Below are positions 32,896 through 42,224 of a DNA stretch of 46,259 bases, piece by piece. Made by a program: the position numbers and the translations under genes. The notes under the pieces are model-generated. The model ran no database searches and had not been told where the DNA came from. It saw only the letters and a program-made list of their open reading frames with translations. How positions within the stretch are numbered: the stretch's first letter is position 1; each line of letters starts with the position of its first letter. Where the stretch lies: assembly GCA_964654995.1 (NCBI GenBank), contig CAZZKF010000013.1, forward strand, positions 1 through 46,259. Reading direction: 5' to 3'. Source of the stretch: CAZZKF01 sp964654995. Lineage in GTDB: Bacteria > Pseudomonadota > Alphaproteobacteria > CAZZKF01.

Positions 32896-34203
32896 CTACC
32901 GGCGCGCGATGAATCTTTGCCGCCGACGGAAGACAAGCTGAATGACCAGAACCGTGGCATACAGCAAAACGATCGCCGCCAGCATGTCGGGGCGGGTTCG
33001 CCACAGATAGGCGGTCAAGGCCAGCACCGTTCCCGACATCAGAACGGCGGCGCCGAAGATCACACCTGCGTGTGACCGGGTCTGCCGGCGGAGCCGGAAG
33101 TTGGCGATCGAAACCGCCAGCGAGACCAGCAGAAACGTCATGCTGGAAAAGGCGGCGATCAGCTCGAGCCCGCCCAGAAACGTCAACGCCAGTGCCAGTA
33201 CGGTGATGATGACGATGGCATGAGCTGGCACCAGGGCCGGGCTGCGGATCGAAAAGGCCCTCGGCATCATCTCATCCCGGCTCATTTCGGCCATCATCCG
33301 CGAGGCGCCGAAGATGGTGGCGTTGATCGCCGACGAGGTCGCCAGCAAGGCGGCCAGGCAGACCAGAACGTTGCCGGCCTCGCCCAGCGCCGGTCGCACG
33401 GCGACGGCCAGCGCATATTCCTGTGCCGCATGAATTTGCGCCGGCGTCAGATTGCCGGTGCCGATCACCGCCAGTGCCACGTAGATCGTCAGGACGATGA
33501 TGATCGAGCCGTAGATACCGCGCGGCACGTTGCGTTCCGGATCGCGGGTCTCGCACACCGCGTTGGTGATCAACTGAAAGCCTTCGAAGGCGACGAAGAT
33601 CAGCGCGCCGGCGGAAAACAGCGCCGGCACGCCCTTGTCGAAGATCGGGGTCAGCCGTGCCGGCTCGACATAGGCCAGGCCGATCACGCCGATCAGCGCC
33701 AGCAAGGCGATCTTGGTATAGACGGCCAGGTCCTCGGCGGTTCCCGAGGTCCGCACGCCCATCAGGTTGATGATCATGAAGGCGAGCAGCACGAAGCCGG
33801 ACAGGACCACCCGCACCGCCGGCGACCCGGCACTGCCCAGAAGATCGGCGCCATAGGCGCCAAAGGTGAAGGCATAAAGCGCCAGCGTGCCGATATAGCC
33901 CGCCACCACCACCCAGCCGACGAAGCCGCCGATATCGGGGTGGTCGGGAAAGGCCCGTTCGAGATAGGTGAAGCTGGCGCCGTCGGAGCGAAAGGCCAGG
34001 GCCAGACGGATATAGGAATAGCCGGCCAGAAAGGCGACGATGCCGCCCAGGCCAAAGGCCAGCGGCGCCGCCTTGCCGCCGATGTCGATGGCCAGCCCCA
34101 GGACCGAGAAGATACCGCCGCCGATCATGCCGCCGACACCCATGGCGATCAGCTCCTTGAGCCCGAGCGTGTCAGACCCGGCAGTGCTGGCGTGTACGGA
34201 CAT
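32896..34203 (-). CDS. APC-superfamily amino acid permease
   Basis: A 435-aa inner-membrane transporter with about twelve helices. The first helix has the family's unwound motif 'GVGGMIGGGIFSVLG' (about residues 19-35). 'GALIFVAFEGFQLITNAVCETRDPERNVPRGI' is the conserved TM6-loop pattern that includes the substrate-site Phe/Glu region. It is close to amino acid or polyamine permeases; the substrate is not predictable. The start is the ATG at 34203 with GCGAGG upstream; a longer frame to 34239 adds a non-hydrophobic tail. It follows the third histidine kinase by 139 bp on the same strand. Confidence 0.88.
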   Translation of the reverse strand: MSVHASTAGSDTLGLKELIAMGVGGMIGGGIFSVLGLAIDIGGKAAPLAFGLGGIVAFLAGYSYIRLALAFRSDGASFTYLERAFPDHPDIGGFVGWVVVAGYIGTLALYAFTFGAYGADLLGSAGSPAVRVVLSGFVLLAFMIINLMGVRTSGTAEDLAVYTKIALLALIGVIGLAYVEPARLTPIFDKGVPALFSAGALIFVAFEGFQLITNAVCETRDPERNVPRGIYGSIIIVLTIYVALAVIGTGNLTPAQIHAAQEYALAVAVRPALGEAGNVLVCLAALLATSSAINATIFGASRMMAEMSRDEMMPRAFSIRSPALVPAHAIVIITVLALALTFLGGLELIAAFSSMTFLLVSLAVSIANFRLRRQTRSHAGVIFGAAVLMSGTVLALTAYLWRTRPDMLAAIVLLYATVLVIQLVFRRRQRFIARR

Positions 34204-34342
34204 GGCAGTGGCCTCGCATCGGTCGGAACGCCGGACCATTATGCATCATGGCGGGCGACAGGGAAGCCGGCAGGACCCGCAATGTCACGGCACTGACTGG
34301 CGATACGGTTGTCGCGGGAGCCGGACCCCGGCCCGGCGGCGA

Positions 34343-36988
34343 TCAGGACGGAGGCGCCGGCCGGTCGAGCGCGGCCCGGATGCGGACTGCCAGCTCCGCC
34401 GAGCGATAGGGCTTGGTCAGCACCTCGAAATCGCTGTTGTTGAGGTCGGACTCGGTGATCGCATCGCCGGTAAAGCCCGAGGTGTAGAGGACCTTGATGG
34501 TGGGCACCCGCTCGCGCACCTTGACGGCGACCTCCCGGCCGTTCATGCCGTGCGGCAGAATGATATCGGTGAACAGAAGATCGATATCGGCCGCCGCCTC
34601 GCCGAGATCGTCGAGCAACGCCATCGCCGCCGGCCCGTCGCCAGCCTCCAGCACTTCGTATCCCAGGGACGAGAGGCAGTCGACGACAAAAGCACGGACA
34701 TCCTCGTCGTCCTCGACCACCAGGATGCGCTCGCAGCCCGCTGGCATGTCGGCGGGCCGATTTGCCGGATTCTGTTCGCCGACCGTGTCGCTGGCGTGGC
34801 GTGGCAGATAGAGGGCGACGGTGGTGCCTTTCCCGGGGGTGCTTTCGATGCCGAGTTCGCCGCCGGCGCTGCGCGCCAGATCGCGAACCATGCTAAGGCC
34901 GAGGCCGGTTCCCTTGCCGACTTCCTTGGTCGTGAAAAACGGTTCCAGCACCTTGTCGATATGCTCGGGTGCAATGCCGCAGCCGGTATCCATGATTTCG
35001 AGGGCCACATAATCCCCGGCCTCCAGGCCCTCGATTTCCCCGGGTCGCAGGGTCAGGTTGCGGGTTGAAATCGTCAGCCGCCCGCCTTCGGGCATCGCAT
35101 CGCGGGCGTTGATCGCCAGGTTGATCAGGCTGTTTTCGATCTGGCAGCGATCGATACGAACCGGCCAGGCGGCCTCTTCAAGCCGGGTCGCCACCTCGAT
35201 CGATTGACCGATGGTGCGGCGCAGCAGGGTGAGCATGCCGTTGACCATGTCGTTGAGGTCGAGGGTTTCGAGGCGCAGCGATTCCTTGCGCGAAAAATCG
35301 AGCAGCCGGCGGGTCAGTTCGGCCCCGCGATGGGCGGCGCCGGTGGCACGCGAGACCAGCCCCAGGGTTTTAGTATCGTCGCCCAGGCGCTCCTCGGCGA
35401 GTTCGAGATTGCCGATGATGATCGCCAGCAGATTGTTGAAGTCGTGCGCCAGCCCGCCGACCAGCAGGCCCACGGCTTCCATCTTCTGGGCCTGATGAAG
35501 CCGGGCTTCCGTCTTGCGCAGGTCGGTGATGTCCTGGAAGGTGATGATCGCCCGGAGCGGCGCCCCGGTGTCATCGCGGACGAACTCGCCGGTCAGCCGG
35601 AGTATGCGTTCGGCACCGTCAGCCGCGACGATCCGGAATTCCTCCGGGCCCGACAGCTCGCCGGTCATCAGACCGGACCTGACTGCTTCCATTTTGTCTC
35701 GATCGTCGGCGTGGACGAAGCTCAGCAACAGGTCCTGGCAGGCCGGCTGCGATTGCGGGGCGAGGCCCAGCAGGCGATACAATTCGTCCGACCAGTCGCA
35801 GCGCCCGGTGGAAAAATCGATCTCCGAGCTGCCAAGGCGCGCGACCCGCTGGGCGCGGGCGAGCTGGGCTTCGCTCTCGCGCAACGACTGTTCAGCCCGG
35901 CGGCGCTCGGTAATCTCGGCGAGCACAAGAACAATGGTGCCGCTGGCCTGTCGCCGGGCGGTGGCCTCGAACCAGCGATCGCCGGGAAAACGCAAAAGTA
36001 GCAACTGGCTTCGCGCCTCAACGAGGTCGAGGATCCGTCGCTGCCAGGTGTCGTCGCGGACCGGCAGGCCGTTGATCTCGATCGGCGCGGCGCCCTTCTC
36101 CAGGAGCGCCTCCAGCCGCATGCCGCGGCGCGGCAACGATGTTTCCAGAGCCAGAACCGCGGCCCATTTGTCGTTCCACAGCAGCAGCCGCCCATCGGCA
36201 TCGAACAGGGCGAAGGCATCGGTGGCGCTGGAAATGTCCAGCCATTCCTGGCGCGCCTGTTCGAACCGGGCCAGAATCGCCGACATTTCCCGACGTGACG
36301 CGTCCTGTTCGCGGCGGGCGTCGATCTGGGCACGGATGCTGCGATAGACGAGATGGATGGTGCTCATCATGGCGGCCATGAAGCCGATGGCGATCACCCC
36401 CAGTTTGAACAGGGTCGGATCGCCCGGACCGAAAGCGTACTGGCCGAGAAAATAGAAAATCATCGGCAGCACGCAGCCCATGACATAGAGCCGCGCCGCC
36501 GCCGGAATCGCCGCCAGCGTCGCGGTGGCCCCGGCCGCCAAGCCGCCCAGCAACAGGAACACGGCCAGCCGCTCGCTCGCCTCGAGGTAGGGGAGGAAGA
36601 CAATACCGCTGCCCCACAGGGCACCGGACAGAGCGGTGGAGATCAGGATTCGCCGACTGCCGCGCCGGCTCGGAGCACCGTCGATCGGTCGATGGCGTCG
36701 GCCGTACCATCGCCACAGCAGGGCGCCGGCAAGGGCGATCTGGGCGCCGCTCCAGAGCAGCAGCCCGCTGTGCGGGACGTGCGGCCACAAGATCGCGGTC
36801 GCCATGGCCATCACGGCGATGGTGGTGAGCGCGTTGATCGGGACCTGATGCCGGAAGAGGCGCGCCTGATCGGCGTCAAGATGGAAGGGCCCGGTCTTCA
36901 GATGTTCGGGACTGACGCTGACCAAAGAGGCGACCTTTTGCAAGGGGTTGTCGCAACCGCGAAAAGCGGGACCTTCCGCCGCTGGCAT
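34343..36988 (-). CDS. Membrane hybrid histidine kinase with PAS domains and receiver
   Basis: An 881-aa protein. About six membrane helices (residues 50-205) form a MASE-like sensor region. Two PAS-type domains follow (about 255-370 and 380-495), then HisKA with 'GGLAHDFNNLLAIII' (H515), HATPase (about 620-735) and a receiver domain (about 765-875) with phospho-acceptor D808 (LFTDIIL) and the conserved late lysine (TKPYR). It is from the same HDFNN subfamily as the two other kinases in this window. No response regulator gene is adjacent, so phosphotransfer probably goes through the fused receiver. The ATG at 36988 has only a weak ribosome site. Confidence 0.88.
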   Translation of the reverse strand: MPAAEGPAFRGCDNPLQKVASLVSVSPEHLKTGPFHLDADQARLFRHQVPINALTTIAVMAMATAILWPHVPHSGLLLWSGAQIALAGALLWRWYGRRHRPIDGAPSRRGSRRILISTALSGALWGSGIVFLPYLEASERLAVFLLLGGLAAGATATLAAIPAAARLYVMGCVLPMIFYFLGQYAFGPGDPTLFKLGVIAIGFMAAMMSTIHLVYRSIRAQIDARREQDASRREMSAILARFEQARQEWLDISSATDAFALFDADGRLLLWNDKWAAVLALETSLPRRGMRLEALLEKGAAPIEINGLPVRDDTWQRRILDLVEARSQLLLLRFPGDRWFEATARRQASGTIVLVLAEITERRRAEQSLRESEAQLARAQRVARLGSSEIDFSTGRCDWSDELYRLLGLAPQSQPACQDLLLSFVHADDRDKMEAVRSGLMTGELSGPEEFRIVAADGAERILRLTGEFVRDDTGAPLRAIITFQDITDLRKTEARLHQAQKMEAVGLLVGGLAHDFNNLLAIIIGNLELAEERLGDDTKTLGLVSRATGAAHRGAELTRRLLDFSRKESLRLETLDLNDMVNGMLTLLRRTIGQSIEVATRLEEAAWPVRIDRCQIENSLINLAINARDAMPEGGRLTISTRNLTLRPGEIEGLEAGDYVALEIMDTGCGIAPEHIDKVLEPFFTTKEVGKGTGLGLSMVRDLARSAGGELGIESTPGKGTTVALYLPRHASDTVGEQNPANRPADMPAGCERILVVEDDEDVRAFVVDCLSSLGYEVLEAGDGPAAMALLDDLGEAAADIDLLFTDIILPHGMNGREVAVKVRERVPTIKVLYTSGFTGDAITESDLNNSDFEVLTKPYRSAELAVRIRAALDRPAPPS

Positions 36989-37186
36989 TCGTACAAATGG
37001 TGTACCTAGGAATTAATAAAAGCACATTAATATTTGGTAATTAAGAGAGATCGATTTGACGAAAAAGGACCAGTTCGACCAATATGTGCAGTTGCGCGAA
37101 CTCTGATAAATTGCGAGCGGTCGAATTTGTCGCCTGACTCCCGGTCGGGCAGCTTCAGGTCTTTCAACAATGGGTGGGGGGTCGGC
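36989..37186. promoter_or_regulatory. AT-rich divergent promoter region
   Basis: This 198-bp region between the divergent kinase and amidase genes is clearly more AT-rich than its surroundings (37010-37050 especially) and probably holds both promoters. A short dyad GTACA-N5-TGTAC sits at about 36992-37006. No specific regulator site is assigned. Confidence 0.4.
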
Positions 37187-38725
37187 ATGGCAAATTCGGC
37201 GAACCCGGGCCGGCGCAGATTTCTTGCCGGTGGCCTGGCCGTGTCGGCCCTGGCGAGCGGGCCCTGGCGCGCATCGTACGGGGGGTGGACCGCCGGTGGC
37301 AACACAGTGAACGATGGCCTGAGCGAGCTTGATTTGAAGGCGGCCGCATCGGCCCTGCGGCGTGGCGACTTTGCGGCCGAGGATTACGCCCGGGCGCTGC
37401 TCGCGCGCGGCCGGCGATTCACTTGGCTCAATGCCTTCATCAGCCAGGACCGCGATGCGGTTCTGGAGGCTGCCCGGTCGGCTGATGAGGCCCGGGCGGC
37501 CGGCGCGCCGCTTGGCCCGCTCCATGGCGTGCCGGTGGTGATCAAGGACAATATCGAGACGGCCGCGCTGACCACGACCGCCGGCACCGCCGCCTTGCGC
37601 GGCTTTCGGCCCGGGCGGGACGCGCCGGTGGCGGCGCGCCTGTTGGCGGCCGGCGCGATCCTGCTGGCCAAGGCCAACATGCACGAACTGGCGATCGGCG
37701 CGACCAGCAACAACCACACCTTCGGGGCCGTCCATAACCCCTATCGTCGCGGCTATCACCCCGGCGGCAGCAGCGGCGGCACGGCGGCGGCGGTGGCCGC
37801 CCGGCTGTCGCCGGCTGGGCTGGGCTCGGACACCGCCGGTTCGGTGCGGATGCCGGCCGCGCTGTGCGGACTGGTCGGCCTGCGCCCGGCCACCGGGCGT
37901 TATCCCGGCACCGGTGTGGTGCCGCTTTCGGTGATGCGCGATACGGTCGGGCCGATGACCCGCAGTGTTGCCGATGCAGTCCTTCTCGACGGCCTGTTGA
38001 GCGGCCAGCCGGTTCGCCCTGTCAGGCGAGATCTCAAGGGCCTGCGGATCGGCGTGCCGCGGACCTGGTTCTGGGAGCATCTGGATGCCGAAACCGAGGG
38101 CGTGGCGCTGGCCGCTCTCGACGACCTGAAGGCCGCCGGCGCGGTGCTGGTCGAGGCGCCGATGGATGACATCGTGGCCCTCAACCGCCGCCTCGGCCTG
38201 GCGGTGATCCTGTTCGAGGCAATGCGCGACCTGCCGCGCTATCTGGCCGAAGGCGGCACCGGCGTCGGCCTGGAAGAATTGATTGCCGGCGTGACCACTC
38301 CGAATGTAAAGCGCTTCTTCGTGCAGGCCCGTGGCCCCGATGCCCCGACGCCGGAGGCTTACGCCCGGGCGATTGGCGAGGTGAGGCCGGCCCTGCAGCG
38401 CGCGTACAGTGAATATTTCCGCGCCCATCGCCTGGTCGCCGCGGTCTATCCGACGACACCCCTGCCGTCGCGGCCCATTGACGCGCAGGACATGGTTCTT
38501 TACCTCGGGCAACGGGTCTATGCGCGGGTTTATCTTCGGAATATCGATGCTTCGGCAAACGCCGGCCTGGCGTCGATCAGCGTGCCCGCCGGGCTTACCC
38601 GGGATGGCCTGCCCGTGGGGTTGGAATTCGTGGTCCCGATGGGGGCTGAACAGGTGTTGTTCGAAGTGGCTGCCGCCTTCGAGCGTCTGGTCGGTCCGTT
38701 GCCGGCTCCACCCGAGACCGGCTGA
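37187..38725 (+). CDS. Tat-exported amidase (amidase signature family)
   Basis: A 512-aa amidase-signature enzyme with an N-terminal twin-arginine signal 'GRRRFLAGGLAVSALASG'. The Ser-cisSer-Lys triad is visible: K120 (VVIKDNIET), cis-Ser S195 (GGSSGG) and nucleophile S219 (DTAGS). The length is normal for the family. It hydrolyses amides in the periplasm; it is not GatA, which is cytosolic and lies with gatB/gatC. The substrate is unknown. The ATG at 37187 follows GTGGGGGG; an upstream in-frame extension has no signal character. It is a single-gene unit. Confidence 0.9.
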   Translation: MANSANPGRRRFLAGGLAVSALASGPWRASYGGWTAGGNTVNDGLSELDLKAAASALRRGDFAAEDYARALLARGRRFTWLNAFISQDRDAVLEAARSADEARAAGAPLGPLHGVPVVIKDNIETAALTTTAGTAALRGFRPGRDAPVAARLLAAGAILLAKANMHELAIGATSNNHTFGAVHNPYRRGYHPGGSSGGTAAAVAARLSPAGLGSDTAGSVRMPAALCGLVGLRPATGRYPGTGVVPLSVMRDTVGPMTRSVADAVLLDGLLSGQPVRPVRRDLKGLRIGVPRTWFWEHLDAETEGVALAALDDLKAAGAVLVEAPMDDIVALNRRLGLAVILFEAMRDLPRYLAEGGTGVGLEELIAGVTTPNVKRFFVQARGPDAPTPEAYARAIGEVRPALQRAYSEYFRAHRLVAAVYPTTPLPSRPIDAQDMVLYLGQRVYARVYLRNIDASANAGLASISVPAGLTRDGLPVGLEFVVPMGAEQVLFEVAAAFERLVGPLPAPPETG

Positions 38726-38873
38726 TCGGAAATCGGGGCTGAAGAATCCTTGATTCATTTGTCCCGGGCTGGCTCAATAGGCCCGCGAATCGAGGCTCAC
38801 GAATCGGACCGGTGAGATACGCTCGGGGCGGCGGTACCGGGTCAGTGGAAAGCAAATACAAATAGGAGTAACC

Positions 38874-39431
38874 ATGGCCAGACAAAACATCATTTCCGGA
38901 CTGCTGCTGTTCTTTGCCGCGGTCATGCTCGGGCCCTACATGATTCTCACCCTCGGTCACAATGAGGAGAGCCGGGAGGAAGCCTTGAACAGGGCCGCTC
39001 AGGAGCTGTCGTCGACACTTCAGTCCTATGATGAACAGGGTATCAATGCGGAGGGGCGCTCGGCCGATGATCTGGCAGTGGCTGCGGCCCGCGCCCTGTC
39101 GGTCCAGTTTGCCGGCGCCGAAGCAGAAAAGCGCGAGCACGACATCAAGGTCGCCCATGCCCACGGCAATCTCGAGGGCCTGCTCAACGTTCTGATCGGT
39201 CTGTTCCTGATGGGGCTTGCCGTCAGCAACTGGTTCAAACAGTTGATCAGCTGGCTTTTCATTGTCGGCTCGTGGCTCCACGGCGGGTCGATGGTGCTGG
39301 CAAGCTGGGGATTGGGTTTCATGACCAACCTGCTGCCGATCGGCGCACCGCTGCTGGTTATCGCCCTGGTGCTGTTGATCATCGCCGTGGTGATCGGCAA
39401 GCCGGGACGCGATAAATTCGAGGCTGCATGA
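38874..39431 (+). CDS. Small polytopic membrane protein of unknown function
   Basis: A 185-aa protein. TM1 (about 8-27) is followed by a hydrophilic helical loop rich in Glu and Ala (about 28-100, 'REEALNRAAQELSSTLQSYDEQGI') and then about three membrane helices (103-122, 124-145, 160-178). I do not recognise the family. The strong AATAGGAG ribosome site fixes the ATG. The loop would face the periplasm and might be a simple sensor or binding region. It is followed by two hairpins before the convergent pentapeptide gene. Confidence 0.7.
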   Translation: MARQNIISGLLLFFAAVMLGPYMILTLGHNEESREEALNRAAQELSSTLQSYDEQGINAEGRSADDLAVAAARALSVQFAGAEAEKREHDIKVAHAHGNLEGLLNVLIGLFLMGLAVSNWFKQLISWLFIVGSWLHGGSMVLASWGLGFMTNLLPIGAPLLVIALVLLIIAVVIGKPGRDKFEAA

Positions 39432-39436
39432 TCGCA

Positions 39437-39464
39437 GGCTGTACCCGGCCAAGACCGGGCAGCC
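39437..39464 (+). terminator. Bulged stem-loop after the small membrane protein gene
   Basis: GGCTG (39437-39441) pairs with CAGCC (39460-39464), and CCCGG (39444-39448) with CCGGG (39455-39459), with a 2-nt bulge and a 6-nt loop. It starts 5 bp after the stop codon. There is no T-tract, so it is only a candidate. Confidence 0.4.
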
Positions 39465-39484
39465 GAAATCTTCAGAACCCGGAA

Positions 39485-39522
39485 CGCCCGGACCGGCAGG
39501 GGAAGTATGCACGGTCCGGGCG
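39485..39522. terminator. Perfect 11-bp stem-loop between convergent genes
   Basis: Arms 39485-39495 and 39512-39522 (CGCCCGGACCG and its complement) enclose a 16-nt loop. It sits midway between the stops of two convergent genes, fitting a bidirectional terminator or roadblock. Confidence 0.5.
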
Positions 39523-39561
39523 CCGGGGTCAGCCTCCGGGCGGAGGGTCCTGAGAGCCGGG

Positions 39562-40851
39562 TTATTCCGACTTTTCGGGCATGACGGTGTCTTTCAGCAC
39601 CGCCCCCTTGAGATTGACGGACAACAGGTTGGCCTCGGTGAGGTTGGCACCGGTGAGGTCGGCTTGCTCGAGGTCGGCGTGCAGCAGGGTGGCGCCGACC
39701 AGACTGGCATCGATCAGCTTGGTGTGATGAAGCCGGGCGCGGGTAAGGTTCACTGCCCACCGCCGGCCGCTCGGCGCGCCGCCGGGGCCGTCCATCTCGA
39801 TCGGATTGAGGCTGGCACCGGTCAAATCGGCCAGCGACAGATCGGCACCGCGCAGGTTGGCGCCGTCGAGAATCGTGCCGCGCATGTCGGCGTTCTTGAG
39901 ATTGGCACCGGACAGGTCGACCATGCTCAGGCGGGCATTGCGCAGGTTGACGCCGGACAGGTTGGCGCCGCGCAGATTGGCCCCGATCAGGTTGATGCCC
40001 TGCATGTCGTAGCGCGTCAGATCAGAGTTCGAGAGATCGCAACGCTCACCCTCGCGGCCATCGGTCATGATCCAGGCCAGATGGTTGTGCAGAACCTCTT
40101 CCAGTTGTTGCGAGACCTCTTCGAATTCGTCGCTGACGATGGTGCCCTTGATGTCGGCGTCCTCGAGGATCGTTCCGTCGAGGTTGGCGCCGGTCAGATC
40201 GGCGTGGCGCAGCACCGCGCCGCGCAGATTGGCGTTGGCCAGGTTGGCGCCGCGCAGATTGGCATTGGCCAAGGTGGCAGCCTCGAGATTGGCGTTGGCG
40301 AGGTTGGCGTGTTCCAGGATCGCCCGGGTCAGATTGGCCTTTTTCAGATTGGCGCCGGTGAGCAGGCCGCGCTTGCAGTCGGCGCCGGTCAGATCGGCGC
40401 ACTGCAGGTCGGCGCCTGCCGACTTGGCGCGCATCAGCTTGACCTCTTCGACGCGCACGCCATTGGCGGCCACCCGCTCGAGGTTGGCGGGCTGGGCGGT
40501 GCGGCCGTCCAGCAGGGTGCCGGCGCGCAGGTCGGCTTCGCGCAGCACGGCACCGCGCAGCACGGCGCCGCGCAGGCGGGCGCCGCGGAAGTCGGCCTTG
40601 AAGGCGTTGACGCCTGAGAGGTCGGCGCTGTCGAGACAGGCGGCGAAGAAGTCGGCGCCCTTGAGTTCGGCATAACTGAGGTCGCAGCACATCAGATTGG
40701 CGCCAGAGAACTTGGCCTCCTTCAGAACCGCGTTGGCGAAACTGAACCCTTCGAGGTTGGCAAGCGACAGATCGGCGCACTTGCCGCCGGAATTGCCGGC
40801 AAGCCACAACTCGTGGCTAGTAAGGATCCGGATGAATTCTTCGGGGGTCAT
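39562..40851 (-). CDS. Pentapeptide-repeat protein, two modules
   Basis: A 429-aa protein of A(D/N)LxX repeats forming right-handed quadrilateral beta-helices. The first module starts with a helical cap 'FIRILTSHELWLAGNSGGKCADLS' and runs to about residue 245. A second cap ('QQLEEVLHNHLAWIMTDGREGERCDLS', from about residue 250) leads into a second repeat run. The shared H-x2-W...G...C-DLS signature in both caps points to an internal duplication. The role is unknown; some such proteins mimic DNA or act as scaffolds. AAAGGATC precedes the ATG at 40851. A longer frame to 40938 lacks family content. Confidence 0.9.
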   Translation of the reverse strand: MTPEEFIRILTSHELWLAGNSGGKCADLSLANLEGFSFANAVLKEAKFSGANLMCCDLSYAELKGADFFAACLDSADLSGVNAFKADFRGARLRGAVLRGAVLREADLRAGTLLDGRTAQPANLERVAANGVRVEEVKLMRAKSAGADLQCADLTGADCKRGLLTGANLKKANLTRAILEHANLANANLEAATLANANLRGANLANANLRGAVLRHADLTGANLDGTILEDADIKGTIVSDEFEEVSQQLEEVLHNHLAWIMTDGREGERCDLSNSDLTRYDMQGINLIGANLRGANLSGVNLRNARLSMVDLSGANLKNADMRGTILDGANLRGADLSLADLTGASLNPIEMDGPGGAPSGRRWAVNLTRARLHHTKLIDASLVGATLLHADLEQADLTGANLTEANLLSVNLKGAVLKDTVMPEKSE

Positions 40852-41205
40852 GGTGATCCTTTGTCTTCGTCCGGCGTAGTGCCATTCGTTCCGGCGCCGC
40901 AACACGGGGGCAGACGGGTGCTTCCCCGCCGGGCGCATCTGTTCTGGACATCGAAGCTAACGGGAATTTACTAACGAATGATAAACCACTACACGAATCA
41001 TAACTATTTTATACACGTATTAATATATACCCGGAAATACCCGGTTTGGGGCCCGGGAGGGACGCAAGCAGGACGTGCGGGATGTCGCCCGGCGGGTGCC
41101 CGGTTGCAAGGGAGCAACGGCTCCGGTGCGGTGCTTGGAGCGCCGGGGGCGTTTGGTGTAGGCTGGCCCTCGATGCGAGGGGATCCGGAACCGGAGACGA
41201 TCGAT
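40852..41205. other. Divergent intergenic region with AT-rich island
   Basis: These 354 bp lie between the divergent pentapeptide and C13-like peptidase genes. Bases about 40960-41040 form an AT-rich island (TATTAATATATA-type sequence) in otherwise very GC-rich DNA, the likely promoter core for one or both genes. No repeat, RNA or binding motif is otherwise recognised. Confidence 0.4.
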
Positions 41206-42126
41206 GTGACCGTTCGATGGCCGCGTGCGGCCATGGTTGTTTGGCTGCTCGCCGTCCTTCTGGGCGCACTGCCGGGTTTCTCGAGCCCACCCGCCCGCGC
41301 CCAGGAGCCAGGCACGGCAGTCTACACGCCTGATCCCGATTACAATTACGGCGAGCTGTTGCGCCGCCAGCGCAAGCTCCTGCTCGAACAGGCCCGGGCG
41401 CTTGCTCCGCAACGGCCCGGCGTCATCGACCTTTATTTCATCGGCTTCGCCGGCGATGCCCAGCAGGACGTGTTTCGCAACGAGGTGCTGTTCGCCAGGA
41501 AGCTGTTCGAGACCCGGTTTGACGCCACCGGCCGGGCGCTGGCCCTGATCAACAGCCCGCGGACGATGGAGAGGTGGCCGCTGGCGACCTACGAAAACCT
41601 TCGCCTGGCGCTCAACTTCGTCTCCCACCTGATCGACCGCGACGAGGACATGGTCTTTCTGTTCATCACCTCGCACGGCAGCCGCGACCATCGCCTGGCG
41701 GTCGACCTTGCCCCTCTGGACTTGAAGCAGATCGATGCGCCGATGCTGAAATCGCTGATCGACAAATCGAAGATCAAATGGCGGGTCATCGTCATTTCGG
41801 CGTGCTATTCCGGCGGCTTTGTCGAGCCGTTGCGCGACCCCAAGGCCCTGATCATCTCTGCGGCGCGTTCCGACCGCACCTCGTTCGGCTGCACAAACAC
41901 TGCCCGGTTCACCTATTTCGGCCGCGCCTTTTTCGTCGAGGCCTTGCAGCTTGAAACCTCGTTTGTGCGGGCTTTTGACTTGGCGTCGCGCTCGATCTCC
42001 ATCATGGAACGACAGCAAAATTTCCCGCCGTCGCAGCCGCAGATCGATATCGGCTCCGAGATCGCCGGCCGGCTGGCGGCATTCGAGGCCCGGCTGAACA
42101 CGGCGGCCACACGCCAGGTTCCCTGA
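41206..42126 (+). CDS. Exported C13-like (legumain/caspase-fold) cysteine peptidase
   Basis: A 306-aa protein. The signal peptide (hydrophobic about 9-22, ARAQ) leads to a caspase-hemoglobinase-fold domain with the catalytic pair H157 ('FLFITSHGS') and C200 ('IVISACYSGGF'), typical of peptidase family C13. Upstream, 'IDLYFIGFAGDAQQDVFRNEV' and the 'ARSDRTSFGC' strand fit the family. It is probably an exported periplasmic or lipid-anchored processing protease; the substrate is unknown. The GTG at 41206 is preferred because GGAGA lies 8 nt upstream; ATGs at 41173 or 41233 are alternatives. It stands 98 bp before mtnA. Confidence 0.82.
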   Translation: MTVRWPRAAMVVWLLAVLLGALPGFSSPPARAQEPGTAVYTPDPDYNYGELLRRQRKLLLEQARALAPQRPGVIDLYFIGFAGDAQQDVFRNEVLFARKLFETRFDATGRALALINSPRTMERWPLATYENLRLALNFVSHLIDRDEDMVFLFITSHGSRDHRLAVDLAPLDLKQIDAPMLKSLIDKSKIKWRVIVISACYSGGFVEPLRDPKALIISAARSDRTSFGCTNTARFTYFGRAFFVEALQLETSFVRAFDLASRSISIMERQQNFPPSQPQIDIGSEIAGRLAAFEARLNTAATRQVP

Positions 42127-42224
42127 CCCGGCCTGTCTTGACCGTCCGGCGTCGGGCGGGCAGTCTGAGCCGTGCGGCTACACGCATGGCCGTATGTGTT
42201 CCTCGGGCCAGGACGGATCGCAGC

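Noticed and set aside
39562..40851. CRISPR-like or minisatellite array
   Set aside because: The periodic DNA pattern is explained by pentapeptide codons (15-bp period) in one open frame.
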